This document shows, one piece after another, positions 17,207 through 26,923 of a stretch of 64,000 bases of DNA (positions within the stretch are counted from its first letter, which is position 1; every line of letters starts with the position of its first letter). Under the pieces are notes generated by a model that was not told where the DNA came from, did no database searches, and worked only from the letters and a program-made list of their open reading frames with translations. Source of the stretch: CAXBNB01 sp049115735 (lineage in GTDB: Bacteria; Bacteroidota; Bacteroidia; Cytophagales; Cyclobacteriaceae); the NCBI GenBank assembly GCA_049115735.1, contig JAGDZP010000004.1, positions 186,001 to 250,000 of the forward strand, read 5' to 3'. Position numbers and translations under genes: made by a program.

Positions 17207-20200
17207 ATGACCGAGGAAAAAATCAAAGCATACGCACCGAAAAACCACATCCGAATAGTTACTGCCGCATCGCTGTTCGATGGCCATGATGCTGCCATCA
17301 ACATCATGAGAAGAATTATTCAGTCAACAGGTGTTGAGGTGATCCATCTCGGGCACAATAGATCGGTGGATGAAATTGTGAATTGTGCTATTCAGGAAGA
17401 TGCACAGGCCATTGCCATCACCTCCTACCAGGGCGGTCATATCGAGTATTTTAAATACATGTATGATTTGCTTTCTAAAAATGGTCGGTCGGATATAAGA
17501 ATATTTGGCGGTGGCGGAGGAACCATTTTGCCTCATGAGGTCGAAGAGCTTCATGCCTATGGCATCTCTCGTATTTACACACCGGATGATGGACGAGCGA
17601 TGGGGCTTCAAGGAATGATCAATGATCTCGTTGAAAAAAGTGATTTCCCTATTGGGGAAAATCTAACAGATGAAATTGAAAGCCTGGAGAAGCAAGATGC
17701 CAAATCGATAGCCCGTTTGATTTCTGCGGTGGAGAATTTTCCGGAAAACTTCGAACCTTTCCTTTCCAAATTGAATGAACAGGCTAAAAAATCTGATGGG
17801 CCAGTATTGGGAATAACGGGTACAGGTGGCGCTGGGAAGTCATCTTTAGTGGATGAATTAGTACGCAGGTTTCTACATGATTTCGATGACCAGACTAGCG
17901 GACAGGCTGGTAAAACGATTGCGATTGTCTCAGTAGACCCTTCAAAAAGAAAAACAGGTGGTGCACTACTTGGTGATAGAATCAGGATGAATTCAATCAA
18001 TAGTCCGAGGGTTTACATGAGGTCTTTGGCCACACGACAGTCAAACCTGGCTTTGTCCAAACATGTGCAGGAGGCCATCAACATTCTGAAGGCTGCTAGT
18101 TTTGATTTGATCATTTTGGAAACCTCAGGGATAGGACAGTCGGACACGGAGATCACCGACCACTCCGACATGTCTCTATACGTAATGACACCAGAATATG
18201 GGGCTGCTACTCAGCTGGAGAAAATCGACATGCTTGATTTTGCTGATGTCATTGCACTAAACAAGTTTGACAAAAAAGGCGCTTTGGATGCACTTAGAGA
18301 TGTCAAAAAGCAGTTCAAGCGGAACCACGAACTTTGGGATTCTGACGATAATCAACTGCCGGTTTACGGCACCATTGCTTCGCAATTCAATGATCCCGGT
18401 ATGAATACCTTATATCGTGCTATTGTAGATCAGCTCAATACACTCTCGAAAAACGACCTGAATTCTCAGTTTGAATCGAGTAACGAACTATCTGAAAAGA
18501 TTTTCATAATACCTCCAAAGCGTACTCGCTACTTATCAGAAATATCTGATGATATCCGTGAGTATGACGGCTGGGTAGAAAAGCAAGCCAAGATAGCCCA
18601 GCAATTGTACAGCATCGATCAGACCCGTCAACTGGCTGAAGACACAGACCTGCAATCCAAACTAGACAAGCTATACCACGACAAGTCTCTCGACTTAGAT
18701 CAGCGTAACCAGAAGTTGCTCGAAGGTTGGAAAGTGAAGAAAGCCGCTTATGGCAGTGACAGCTATACCTATCAGGTGAGAGGAAAAGACATTTCAGTGA
18801 AACTTAATACCGAGTCTTTATCGCACACAAAATTGCCAAAGGTGTCTTTACCAAAGTATGAAGGCTGGGGCGATGTATTGAAATGGATCTTGCAGGAAAA
18901 CGTTCCCGGAGAGTTTCCATTCACATCCGGAGCATTTCCCTTCAAAAGACAGGGAGAGGATCCTACAAGAATGTTTGCCGGGGAAGGTGGACCAGAGCGC
19001 ACCAACAGGCGATTTCACTATGTCTCTTTGGGTTTGCCTGCAGCCCGACTGTCCACAGCCTTTGACTCTGTTACACTATATGGAGAAGATCCGGGTTTCC
19101 GTCCAGACATCTATGGTAAGATAGGAAACTCTGGCGTGAACGTTTGCTGCCTGGATGACGCCAAAAAACTTTATTCTGGTTTTGACCTTTGCCAACCCAC
19201 TACCTCGGTATCCATGACGATCAATGGTCCTGCGGCTACCATTTGCGCCTTCTTCATGAATACAGCTATCGACCAACAATGTGAGATTTATATCAAGGAG
19301 AATGGGCTGGAAATAGAAGTAGAAGAGAAAATCAGTTCAATTTTTTCTAAACAAAAAAGCACACGTCCATCTTACAATGGAGAGCTTCCCGAAGGCAACA
19401 ATGCACTAGGTCTGATGCTACTCGGAGTAACCGGTGACCAGGTCTTGCCCCAGGAGGTATATGAAAAAATTAAGAGTGAAACACTCTCCAAAGTGCGAGG
19501 GACGGTTCAAGCAGATATTCTGAAAGAAGACCAGGCCCAAAATACCTGTATTTTCTCTACTGAATTTTCACTGCGCTTAATGGGCGATGTACAGCAGTAC
19601 TTCATTGACCAAAGAATAAGAAACTTTTATTCAGTATCAATTTCAGGGTATCACATCGCCGAGGCAGGAGCCAATCCCATTACTCAACTTGCCTTGACTC
19701 TTTCCAATGGATTTACATTCGTAGAGTACTATGTGTCCCGTGGCATGCACATCGATGATTTCGCTCCAAACTTATCCTTTTTCTTTTCTAATGGTATCGA
19801 TCCGGAATACGCGGTAATCGCAAGGGTGGCCAGGAGAATCTGGGCAAAGGCCATGAAGCTGAAATATGGTGCGAATGAGCGGTCTCAAAAACTTAAGTAC
19901 CATATTCAGACCAGCGGGCGATCGCTACATGCACAGGAAATAGACTTCAACGACATCAGGACAACCTTACAGGCGCTCTATGCCATCTATGATAATTGTA
20001 ATTCTCTACATACCAATGCCTATGACGAGGCGATTACCACTCCTACTGAGGACTCTGTGCGCCGAGCCATGGCCATACAACTCATCATCAATCGAGAATT
20101 GGGATTGGCCAAAAACGAAAATCCATTACAAGGCTCATTCATCATAGAAGAGCTAACAGACCTGGTGGAAGAAGCCGTACTGACCGAGTTCGACCGGATC

Positions 20201-20596
20201 ACTGAAAGGGGTGGCGTACTTGGTGCCATGGAAACCATGTACCAACGCACGAAAATCCAGGAGGAAAGCATGCATTATGAAACGCTGAAACATACTGGTG
20301 AATATCCAATCATCGGTGTGAATACATTCTTGTCGTCAAAAGGCTCACCTACCATTATTCCTGGAGAGGTGATCCGGGCAACTAAAGAGGAAAAGGAGCA
20401 TCAAATTGAAATGCTTCAGGATTTGCATCAAAGCAAGGAAGGACAAGCCAGTGAAATGCTGGAGCGCCTGCAAGAAAAGGCTATCCAAAACGAAAACATT
20501 TTCAAGGAACTGATGGAAACTGTGAAGTATTGCTCCCTAGGTCAAATCACCAATGCCCTTTTTGAAGTTGGGGGACAGTATCGAAGGAATATGTAA
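17207..20596 (+). CDS. icmF: Fused isobutyryl-CoA mutase IcmF (B12-binding + MeaB-like G-protein chaperone + mutase)
   Basis: Adenosylcobalamin-dependent carbon-skeleton mutase, interconverting isobutyryl-CoA and butyryl-CoA (some IcmF also take isovaleryl- or pivalyl-CoA). 1129 residues in three parts. First a B12 domain (about 15-145) with FDGHDAAI, ITSYQGGH and FGGGGGT. Then a MeaB-type GTPase with P-loop GTGGAGKSS (205-213), SVDPSKRKTGGALLGDR and LNKFDKKGA. Then the TIM-barrel mutase with MFAGEGGPERTNRRF, FDSVTLYGEDP and NGFTFVEYYVSRG. The order identifies IcmF rather than ordinary MutA/MutB. The frame extends to a TTG at 17183, but the ATG fits the promoter better. It lies 36 nt before a lipase-like gene. 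Confidence 0.93.
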   Translation: MTEEKIKAYAPKNHIRIVTAASLFDGHDAAINIMRRIIQSTGVEVIHLGHNRSVDEIVNCAIQEDAQAIAITSYQGGHIEYFKYMYDLLSKNGRSDIRIFGGGGGTILPHEVEELHAYGISRIYTPDDGRAMGLQGMINDLVEKSDFPIGENLTDEIESLEKQDAKSIARLISAVENFPENFEPFLSKLNEQAKKSDGPVLGITGTGGAGKSSLVDELVRRFLHDFDDQTSGQAGKTIAIVSVDPSKRKTGGALLGDRIRMNSINSPRVYMRSLATRQSNLALSKHVQEAINILKAASFDLIILETSGIGQSDTEITDHSDMSLYVMTPEYGAATQLEKIDMLDFADVIALNKFDKKGALDALRDVKKQFKRNHELWDSDDNQLPVYGTIASQFNDPGMNTLYRAIVDQLNTLSKNDLNSQFESSNELSEKIFIIPPKRTRYLSEISDDIREYDGWVEKQAKIAQQLYSIDQTRQLAEDTDLQSKLDKLYHDKSLDLDQRNQKLLEGWKVKKAAYGSDSYTYQVRGKDISVKLNTESLSHTKLPKVSLPKYEGWGDVLKWILQENVPGEFPFTSGAFPFKRQGEDPTRMFAGEGGPERTNRRFHYVSLGLPAARLSTAFDSVTLYGEDPGFRPDIYGKIGNSGVNVCCLDDAKKLYSGFDLCQPTTSVSMTINGPAATICAFFMNTAIDQQCEIYIKENGLEIEVEEKISSIFSKQKSTRPSYNGELPEGNNALGLMLLGVTGDQVLPQEVYEKIKSETLSKVRGTVQADILKEDQAQNTCIFSTEFSLRLMGDVQQYFIDQRIRNFYSVSISGYHIAEAGANPITQLALTLSNGFTFVEYYVSRGMHIDDFAPNLSFFFSNGIDPEYAVIARVARRIWAKAMKLKYGANERSQKLKYHIQTSGRSLHAQEIDFNDIRTTLQALYAIYDNCNSLHTNAYDEAITTPTEDSVRRAMAIQLIINRELGLAKNENPLQGSFIIEELTDLVEEAVLTEFDRITERGGVLGAMETMYQRTKIQEESMHYETLKHTGEYPIIGVNTFLSSKGSPTIIPGEVIRATKEEKEHQIEMLQDLHQSKEGQASEMLERLQEKAIQNENIFKELMETVKYCSLGQITNALFEVGGQYRRNM

Positions 20597-20631
20597 TACT
20601 GACAACTCCAGTCCATTTGCTATATTTGGTC

Positions 20632-21567
20632 ATGCTTCAAAACCCATTCAACAGGCAGAGAAAAATCATTATTGGTATTCATGGTTTGAGCAACAAACCA
20701 CCAAGAAGATTATTAGCCAAATGGTGGAGAAAATCAATACGTGATGGGCTGTTCAGGCACTTTTCTCTCAGGAAGCACTTTCGATTCAGGTTGGTTTACT
20801 GGTCGGACGTTATCTACGAAAAACCTCAGGACCCTACCATAAAGGATAAAAGCCACCCACGCTTTCTGGATGAACCTTACGTACCATTTCAGTCATCGCT
20901 AAAAACTAGCCTCGGAAGCTGGGGTAAAATTCTATTCGATCGCTTCGAACATGTGATAGACGGACTATTTTTAAGCAAGAATAGCTGGATAAACCTGAAC
21001 TATATAACAGACAAAATTCTCAGAAGAAAGTACAGAGACCTGGATATTTACTATCGCGATGACTTGCTTGTAGACGAGGTAGATTCTAATAGCCTTGCGA
21101 GGGAGGTGATACGGAAAAGGTTGAAAGCTATGTTGCTACGCCACAAGAAAAAAAAGATAATGCTGGTTGCGCATTCTATGGGCTCTATCATAGCCTATGA
21201 CGTACTTTATGATTTAAAAGGAGAGGTCGAAATCGACACATTCGTTACCATTGGCAGTCCACTGGGCCTTCCCATGGTAATCTCAAAATTTTTTGATGAA
21301 CGAAATATTCCTTATGATTCCACTACACTTCGTGCTACACCCGAAAACGTAAATCAGTGGTATAATTTCGCAGATGTAGATGATGGGATTGCAGCAAATG
21401 ATGACTTAAGTGATGAATTTATACCCAATCGATTGGGCGCTATGCCTTCTGATGCTTCCGTTTATAATGACTATAAAAACTGGTTGACTGAAAATGCCCA
21501 CAAATCATTTGGCTATCTGCGCACAAAAGAAATGGCCAATGTAGTCAGGGATTTCCTCACTGTCTAG
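20632..21567 (+). CDS. Alpha/beta-hydrolase, lipase-like
   Basis: 311 residues from the ATG at 20632 (the frame is open to a TTG at 20617). The alpha/beta-hydrolase signs are KIIIGIHGLSNKPP at the N-terminus, the nucleophile elbow LVAHSMGSIIAYDVL (GXSXG-like AHSMGS) and TIGSPLGLP afterwards. A histidine that could complete the triad lies near the C-terminus (NAHKSFGY). No signal peptide is seen, so the protein is probably cytoplasmic. It follows icmF closely on the same strand. The substrate is unknown. Confidence 0.75.
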   Translation: MLQNPFNRQRKIIIGIHGLSNKPPRRLLAKWWRKSIRDGLFRHFSLRKHFRFRLVYWSDVIYEKPQDPTIKDKSHPRFLDEPYVPFQSSLKTSLGSWGKILFDRFEHVIDGLFLSKNSWINLNYITDKILRRKYRDLDIYYRDDLLVDEVDSNSLAREVIRKRLKAMLLRHKKKKIMLVAHSMGSIIAYDVLYDLKGEVEIDTFVTIGSPLGLPMVISKFFDERNIPYDSTTLRATPENVNQWYNFADVDDGIAANDDLSDEFIPNRLGAMPSDASVYNDYKNWLTENAHKSFGYLRTKEMANVVRDFLTV

Positions 21568-21645
21568 AGCAATTATTTAAGAAGACTATTTGACTTTTTA
21601 AAGACCGTTTGTAAAAATAACTCATGAATAAATATCGGGATGATT

Positions 21646-21653
21646 TATGTTTG
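21646..21653 (+). promoter_or_regulatory. -7 box upstream of the M1 metallopeptidase
   Basis: TATGTTTG matches TAnnTTTG and ends 21 nt before the ATG at 21675. A TTTG at 21608-21611 is too far upstream to be a normal -33 element. Confidence 0.4.
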
Positions 21654-21674
21654 CCGTCCTGAATATTTTAAAAC

Positions 21675-23861
21675 ATGAAAAAAGGGCTCATTTTCTTTCT
21701 TTTGGTATTACCCGTGCTTAGCTATGGCCAGGGTAATTGGGAGGGAAAATTTGAACAGTTGGGTCACCTTTTGCCCTCACCCAACGCCTACAGAACGGCA
21801 GCCGGCACTCCAGGATCTGCCTATTGGCAACAGCAAGCAGACTACAAAATAGAAGCTGAGCTGAATGATGAAAATCAAACCCTGGCAGGAAACGAAACGA
21901 TCACATATTACAACAATTCTCCTCATGACTTGTCGTACCTTTGGCTGCAGCTTGACCAAAACATTCGAAATGAAAATTCCGATACCCCCAAGACAAAGTC
22001 TTCAAGTATTTCCAGCACCATGTCTGGAAAAGAGGTAGAAGAAATTATCGGTAACAATATTTATACTGGTGGATTTAATATTAATGAAGTAAGTACGGCT
22101 GGAAAGACCTTATCGTACAGCATCAATAAGACAATGATGAGAGTTGACTTGCCGGAACCACTGAAAGCCGGCAGCCAATTTTCTTTTGACGTAGGTTGGA
22201 GCTACCATATTAATGACCGAATGATGGATGACGGACGTGGTGGCTATGAATATTTTCCTGAAGAAGACAACTATATATATGCTATTGCACAATGGTTTCC
22301 AAGAATGTCGGCCTACACCGACAAGGAAGGCTGGCAAAACAAGCAGTACCTGGGGGATGGAGAATTCGCCCTTACTTTTGGCAACTACGACGTGTCTTTA
22401 ACCGTTCCTGCCGATCATCTGGTGGCTGCTACCGGTGAACTTCAAAATCCTGAAAATACCTTGTCCCCTTTGGAATATTCAAGGTTTCAAATGGCCAGGA
22501 ATACCTTTGATACTCCGGTTATCATTCGTTCAGAAGAGGAAGCATCTCTGATAGAAAAAACCAGAGCCTTAGAAAAAAAGCAATGGCGATTCAAAGCAAA
22601 TAACGTTCGTGACTTTGCGCTTACGTCCTCTAGGAAATTTATTTGGGATGCCATGGCTGTGGGGTTTGGAGAAAGGTCGGTAATGGCCATGTCCCTATAC
22701 CCAAAAGAGGGAAATCCACTATGGGAAGAAGAATCCACAATGGCGGTGGCGAATACTCTAAAGACCTACTCTAAATTCACTTTTGACTACCCTTATCCAG
22801 TGGCTACTTCTGTGCATACGGCTGATATTGGAATGGAATATCCCATGATTTGCTTCAACTATGGCAGACCCATCAAAGGCAACTACTCCAGGCGGACAAG
22901 GGAGGTTATGATTGATGTGATCATCCATGAAGTAGGACACAACTACTTTCCGATGATTGTAAATTCTGACGAAAGACAGTGGGAATGGATGGACGAAGGA
23001 CTCAACACTTTTTTGGAAAATCAAACTCTTTTTGAGCATTATCCGGAGTTTGACATTTCATGGGGAACACCAAAGGGTGTGGTGCCCTACATGCGCGGCA
23101 GCAAAGAAAGACAAAGACCAATGATGACCAATCCTGAGCAGCTAGTGAATGCGGGCTTTACTTCTTACAGCAAGCCAAGTGCCGCCCTTCATATACTTAG
23201 GGAAACTGTTATGGGGCCTGAGCTTTTTGATTTTGCATTCAAACATTATGCAAACACGTGGGCATTTAAGAATCCGGAACCTGCAGACTTTTTTAGGTCA
23301 ATGGAAAATGCCTCTGCCGTAGACCTGGATTGGTTTTGGAAAGGATGGTTTTATGGTACGGATCGCGTAAACATAGCCATTGATAATGTAACATGGTATC
23401 GCATTAAAAAGTACAATAGCAAATCTGAAGAGGCTTCTTCCAGAAAGCCAAACAACATCTTGCTACGGAGATTTGCTGATGAACCGGAAATATTTGATGT
23501 CACATATACCCACCCCAATGAATACGGTGAATTCCGTAATCAAGTGGACGATAAAGCCATCAGAAAAGCCAATGAAAACATGAACTTCTATGAAGTCTCA
23601 TTCAAAAATAAAGGTGGATTGGTGATTCCTGTGATTTTAGAGTGGCAATTTGAAGATGAAACGAAGGAGGTTCAAGTGCTGCCCGCTGAGATATGGCGCA
23701 AGAATGAGCGAGAGTTTACCAAGGTCTTCAGAAAAGAGAAACGCGTAATGGGTCTGACTATAGACCCCAAAGAAGAGACCGCCGATACCGATGTTTCAGA
23801 CAATGTATGGCCAAGAGCCGAAAAGTTCTCTAAGTTCGATAGATACAAAAGGTCACGCTAA
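21675..23861 (+). CDS. Secreted M1-family (gluzincin) metallopeptidase
   Basis: 728 residues with a signal peptide (MKKGLIFFLLVLPVLSYGQG). The zinc site HEVGH lies at 418-422 with the third ligand Glu441 in WMDEGLNTF, the exact HEXXH-X18-E spacing of M1 peptidases. The N-terminal part is the beta-saddle (NETITYYNNSPHDLSYLWLQL). The usual M1 aminopeptidase GAMEN loop appears as GMEYP in DIGMEYPMICF, as in the divergent Bacteroidota M1 group. It is probably periplasmic or on the surface, for peptide nutrition. It stands alone with its own promoter and converges with the DinB-like gene, 4 nt apart. Confidence 0.9.
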   Translation: MKKGLIFFLLVLPVLSYGQGNWEGKFEQLGHLLPSPNAYRTAAGTPGSAYWQQQADYKIEAELNDENQTLAGNETITYYNNSPHDLSYLWLQLDQNIRNENSDTPKTKSSSISSTMSGKEVEEIIGNNIYTGGFNINEVSTAGKTLSYSINKTMMRVDLPEPLKAGSQFSFDVGWSYHINDRMMDDGRGGYEYFPEEDNYIYAIAQWFPRMSAYTDKEGWQNKQYLGDGEFALTFGNYDVSLTVPADHLVAATGELQNPENTLSPLEYSRFQMARNTFDTPVIIRSEEEASLIEKTRALEKKQWRFKANNVRDFALTSSRKFIWDAMAVGFGERSVMAMSLYPKEGNPLWEEESTMAVANTLKTYSKFTFDYPYPVATSVHTADIGMEYPMICFNYGRPIKGNYSRRTREVMIDVIIHEVGHNYFPMIVNSDERQWEWMDEGLNTFLENQTLFEHYPEFDISWGTPKGVVPYMRGSKERQRPMMTNPEQLVNAGFTSYSKPSAALHILRETVMGPELFDFAFKHYANTWAFKNPEPADFFRSMENASAVDLDWFWKGWFYGTDRVNIAIDNVTWYRIKKYNSKSEEASSRKPNNILLRRFADEPEIFDVTYTHPNEYGEFRNQVDDKAIRKANENMNFYEVSFKNKGGLVIPVILEWQFEDETKEVQVLPAEIWRKNEREFTKVFRKEKRVMGLTIDPKEETADTDVSDNVWPRAEKFSKFDRYKRSR

Positions 23862-23865
23862 GCAC

Positions 23866-24360
23866 TCAACCTTCGAACACTTTTTTCATGCTATTCAAAT
23901 GATGCCTGATGTGGTGGATGGTGAAGTATAACATTTCCCTAAAGGTAAGTTTGCCCAATAGAGGATGTGGCACCCTGTATTTGTCTAGCTGGTCCTCCGA
24001 CCACTTTGCCAGTCCTGATTCAAAGTAGCCAGGAAGTTTGTTCCACTTTTTAAGCAACTCCCTTTTATCCAGTTTGCTAGGATTTTTGGCCGGCACATAT
24101 TTGTCGGTTGATTTGGCTCCCTTTTCTAGTAAAGCCAGATAGTCTGCCGTCAATCTTTCCATGCTGCGCGATCCATTTTTCGACCGAAAGCCCAGAAAGG
24201 TCAATTTGGGTAGCGTCAAGCCTTTTGCTACAGGGTTAGTGGACAAATAGATGTGCTCAAGGTTTTCTTTGATCGTCCATTTGCTATTGACTTGCTTTTC
24301 ATATAACTCCGTGTCTACCCCGGTACAAAAGGCATCAACTTCCTGAATGAACTTGTTCAA
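23866..24360 (-). CDS. DinB-like four-helix metal-binding protein
   Basis: 164 residues of the DinB_2 type (the YfiT/BST-like thiol-transferase superfamily). Three histidines typical of the metal site are visible: in NLEHIYLS, and in HHIRHHLN near residues 150-155. The start is weak: TTG at 24360 is the first possible codon after an in-frame stop 12 codons upstream, and the intervening codons (LDKAGILDE) look homologous to the family N-terminus. The true start may be non-standard or the N-terminus slightly damaged. The function is unknown; some relatives transfer bacillithiol or other small thiols. Confidence 0.75.
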   Translation of the reverse strand: MNKFIQEVDAFCTGVDTELYEKQVNSKWTIKENLEHIYLSTNPVAKGLTLPKLTFLGFRSKNGSRSMERLTADYLALLEKGAKSTDKYVPAKNPSKLDKRELLKKWNKLPGYFESGLAKWSEDQLDKYRVPHPLLGKLTFREMLYFTIHHIRHHLNSMKKVFEG

Positions 24361-24475
24361 TTCATCTAGTATACCTGCTTTGTCGAGCGTCTGTTACCTC
24401 TCTTTGATTTTATGTGTAAGTCCAGTTGTTGTATTATTGCAATCACAAGCGAAAGCTGGATGTAAAATATAAATC

Positions 24476-25474
24476 TTGGTCAAATATTCCATCATAATAC
24501 CGGTTTTCAACCGACCCACAGAAGTTAAAGAACTGCTCGAAAGCCTCGCGCTACAAGAGTTCATGGACTTTGAGTTGATCTTGGTAGAGGATGGATCTAA
24601 TGAAAAATGTGACCAACTGGTGGAGCAATTTTCTGATTCCATTAGTATCAAATATTTTTTTAAGAATAATACCGGACCGGGCGATAGCCGGAACTATGGC
24701 ATGGAAAAGGCTGCCGGAGATTTCTTCCTGTTCTTTGATTCAGATTGTCTACTTCCAAAGAATTATCTACGTACTTTGGATGAACAATTGCAAACCAATG
24801 GTTTTGATGCATTTGGTGGGCCCGACGCAGCTCATGATTCATTTACAGACACACAAAAGGCTATTAACTATGCCATGACCTCTTTCATTACTACGGGAGG
24901 CATACGCGGAGACAAGAAGGCTGCCAACGGTTTTCAGCTTAGAAGTTTCAATATGGGACTATCGAGGGAAGTGTATAAACAAGTTGGTGGCTTCTGTAAC
25001 ATTCACCCCGGTGAAGATCCTGATTTGAGTTATCGCATCAAAGCTGCCGGATTTAAAGCCGGGCTAATTCCGAATGCATTCGTTTATCATAAAAGGAGGA
25101 TTGATTTCGGAAAGTTTCTGAAGCAAGTATATAAGTTCGGTATGGTTAGAGTGGTGCTCAACAAGTGGTACCCTGAAAAAGTAAGTCCTGTATTTTTCCT
25201 CCCATCGCTTTTTCTTTTGGGCAGTCTGCTATTGATTCTGTTATCAATAGTTTATTCAATAGCCTTTGCAATTCCATTTGTAGCTCTGGCAACAATCGTT
25301 TTGTTGGATGCCCTGATCAAGACCAAGTCGATTACAATCGGCTTAATGGCTATTTTGGCAACATACTTACAGCTACTGGGATATGGGTATGGCTTTTTGA
25401 AATCCTTCTGGCTATTGAAATTATTGAAGAAGGACGAGCGGAATGCATTGCCATCTTTTTTCTTTAGGAAATAG
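24476..25474 (+). CDS. Family 2 glycosyltransferase with C-terminal membrane anchor
   Basis: 332 residues. GT-A fold: KYSIIIPVFNRPTEVKELLE at the N-terminus, LILVEDGS, NTGPGDSRNYGMEKAAGDFF and the metal-binding FFDSDCLLP (D-X-D), then GGPDAA. Two C-terminal hydrophobic segments (about 240-285 and 295-315) anchor it in the inner membrane. The TTG start at 24476 is forced, because an in-frame stop lies two codons upstream and the family N-terminus begins right there. It probably builds a surface glycan or glycolipid; donor and acceptor are unknown. It diverges from the DinB gene and converges with the MFS gene with 2 nt between stops. Confidence 0.88.
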   Translation: MVKYSIIIPVFNRPTEVKELLESLALQEFMDFELILVEDGSNEKCDQLVEQFSDSISIKYFFKNNTGPGDSRNYGMEKAAGDFFLFFDSDCLLPKNYLRTLDEQLQTNGFDAFGGPDAAHDSFTDTQKAINYAMTSFITTGGIRGDKKAANGFQLRSFNMGLSREVYKQVGGFCNIHPGEDPDLSYRIKAAGFKAGLIPNAFVYHKRRIDFGKFLKQVYKFGMVRVVLNKWYPEKVSPVFFLPSLFLLGSLLLILLSIVYSIAFAIPFVALATIVLLDALIKTKSITIGLMAILATYLQLLGYGYGFLKSFWLLKLLKKDERNALPSFFFRK

Positions 25475-25476
25475 GT

Positions 25477-26691
25477 CTAAAAATGATGCCTGGTAAGGGA
25501 ACGGTAAGCCAGCACAATACTTACCAAAGCGAGCACAGCTCCAAGAAGAAAAGGTGCTCCCGGGAAGTACAAGAAAGCATTTTCCTCCGTGAACTTATAA
25601 AATATACTCGTCATCACTATGGGTGCAAAAGCTGCCGTTATACTAACAACACTGGTAATTGCACCTTGTAGTTCACCTTGTGCATTGGCAGGAACCTGCT
25701 TTGTCATGATGGACTGCATGGAGGGACCCGATAGGCCGCTGAGTGCATAGGGAATGCAAAACACAAACATCATCCAACCTTCATTGGCGAATGCAAACAA
25801 TACAAATCCAATTAGATACAAACTAAGGCCGGAATAAATAGCTTTTTGTTCTCCAATAATTGGAATCAACTTTCTAATGAGCAGACCTTGTACTATAGCC
25901 ACTAAGAGTCCGACAAAACCCAGAGACCAACCGATCATTGTCGGTCCCCATTCGAATTTCAGCTTAGTGTAAAACGTCCAGATACTTTGAGTAGAATGAG
26001 CTGCAAAATGTACAAAAAACAAGGCCGCAATCAAGCCTAGGATAATGGGATATTTCTTCAACTGCAGTAGTGAGCCCAATGGGTTAGCACGCTTCCAGCT
26101 GAATGGCCTACGGTGTTCTTGATCAAGAGACTCGGGCAGAATAAAATACCCATATAGCCAATTGACAAAGGTTAAGCCTGCTGCAGCAATAAATGGAGTT
26201 CTCGTTCCATACTCTCCCAGAAATCCTCCTATTACCGGCCCAATGATAAATCCCAATCCAAATGCCGCTCCAATCAAGCCGAAGTTTTGCGCACGTTTTT
26301 CAGGTTTGCTAATATCCGCTATGTAAGCAGAGGCTGTTGTAATACTAGCACCGGAAATCCCCGAAATTATCCTGGCCAAAAAAAGCCATGCCAGCGTTGG
26401 AGCCCAAACAACCAACAGATAATCAATTGCAAAACCAAATATAGATATCAGCAACACAGGTCTGCGTCCATATTGGTCGCTCAGGCCGCCGAGAATAGGC
26501 GCAAAGAGAAACTGCATCATCGCATAGGAAAAAGTAAGCAAACCACCATACAAAGATGCTTCGCTCAGGCCTCCTCCACTTAACTCCATGATCAAATCCG
26601 GAATAACAGGTATTATAATCCCAAAGCCAATGACATCAAGGAGCAGGGTAATAAAAATAAAGCTGAGAGCAGCCTTAGGCTTTTGGGACAT
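25477..26691 (-). CDS. MFS transporter of the TetA-like (TCR/Tet) drug-efflux group
   Basis: 404 residues, twelve predicted membrane helices. MFS motif A appears as GGLSDQYGRRPVLL after helix 2, and GFGIIIPVIPDLI and motif C-like GLGFIIGPVIGGFLGEYG are typical of drug:H+ antiporters of the DHA1/TetA type. Tetracycline itself is not implied, because many chromosomal members have other or unknown substrates. The 232-bp upstream region holds a 9-bp inverted repeat and the doxX terminator. Confidence 0.87.
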   Translation of the reverse strand: MSQKPKAALSFIFITLLLDVIGFGIIIPVIPDLIMELSGGGLSEASLYGGLLTFSYAMMQFLFAPILGGLSDQYGRRPVLLISIFGFAIDYLLVVWAPTLAWLFLARIISGISGASITTASAYIADISKPEKRAQNFGLIGAAFGLGFIIGPVIGGFLGEYGTRTPFIAAAGLTFVNWLYGYFILPESLDQEHRRPFSWKRANPLGSLLQLKKYPIILGLIAALFFVHFAAHSTQSIWTFYTKLKFEWGPTMIGWSLGFVGLLVAIVQGLLIRKLIPIIGEQKAIYSGLSLYLIGFVLFAFANEGWMMFVFCIPYALSGLSGPSMQSIMTKQVPANAQGELQGAITSVVSITAAFAPIVMTSIFYKFTEENAFLYFPGAPFLLGAVLALVSIVLAYRSLTRHHF

Positions 26692-26766
26692 GAATTGAAA
26701 TTTTGGCGAAGATAGGCGAATATGCTTTTGTTGGGAACAATTTCATTGGATAATGAACAGGGGTAA

Positions 26767-26842
26767 TGGGCTCAATGCTGGACGTTTATAATGTCATGTA
26801 CATTTCCTTTGTATCCAATAAGCTGCCTCAAAGTTGAGCCCA
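26767..26842. repeat. Long-loop inverted repeat upstream of the MFS gene
   Basis: TGGGCTCAA (26767-26775) and TTGAGCCCA (26834-26842) are perfect 9-bp arms enclosing 58 bp. The element lies in the leader side of the MFS gene, 75 bp from its start. It may be a leader RNA structure or a binding site; no family is recognised. Confidence 0.35.
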
Positions 26843-26881
26843 GTAAGAAAAGTGAAGGGAATGCTGCAAAAAAGGCATAAA

Positions 26882-26904
26882 AAAAGCCGCATATAGCGGC
26901 TTTT
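26882..26904 (-). terminator. Intrinsic terminator downstream of doxX
   Basis: Perfect 9-bp stem AAAAGCCGC / GCGGCTTTT with the 5-nt loop ATATA, 19 nt after the doxX stop and ending in a T-run on either strand. It closes the marR-FMN reductase-doxX unit. Confidence 0.85.
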
Positions 26905-26923
26905 CAAGAACTCCTAAACCAAC

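Noticed and set aside
20621..20628. TATATTTG before the lipase-like gene as promoter
   Set aside because: Only 3 nt before the ATG, so the transcript would start inside the gene; no -33 element.
24391..24475. Shared promoter for the DinB-like gene and the glycosyltransferase
   Set aside because: No TAnnTTTG box with a TTG at suitable distance could be found on either strand.
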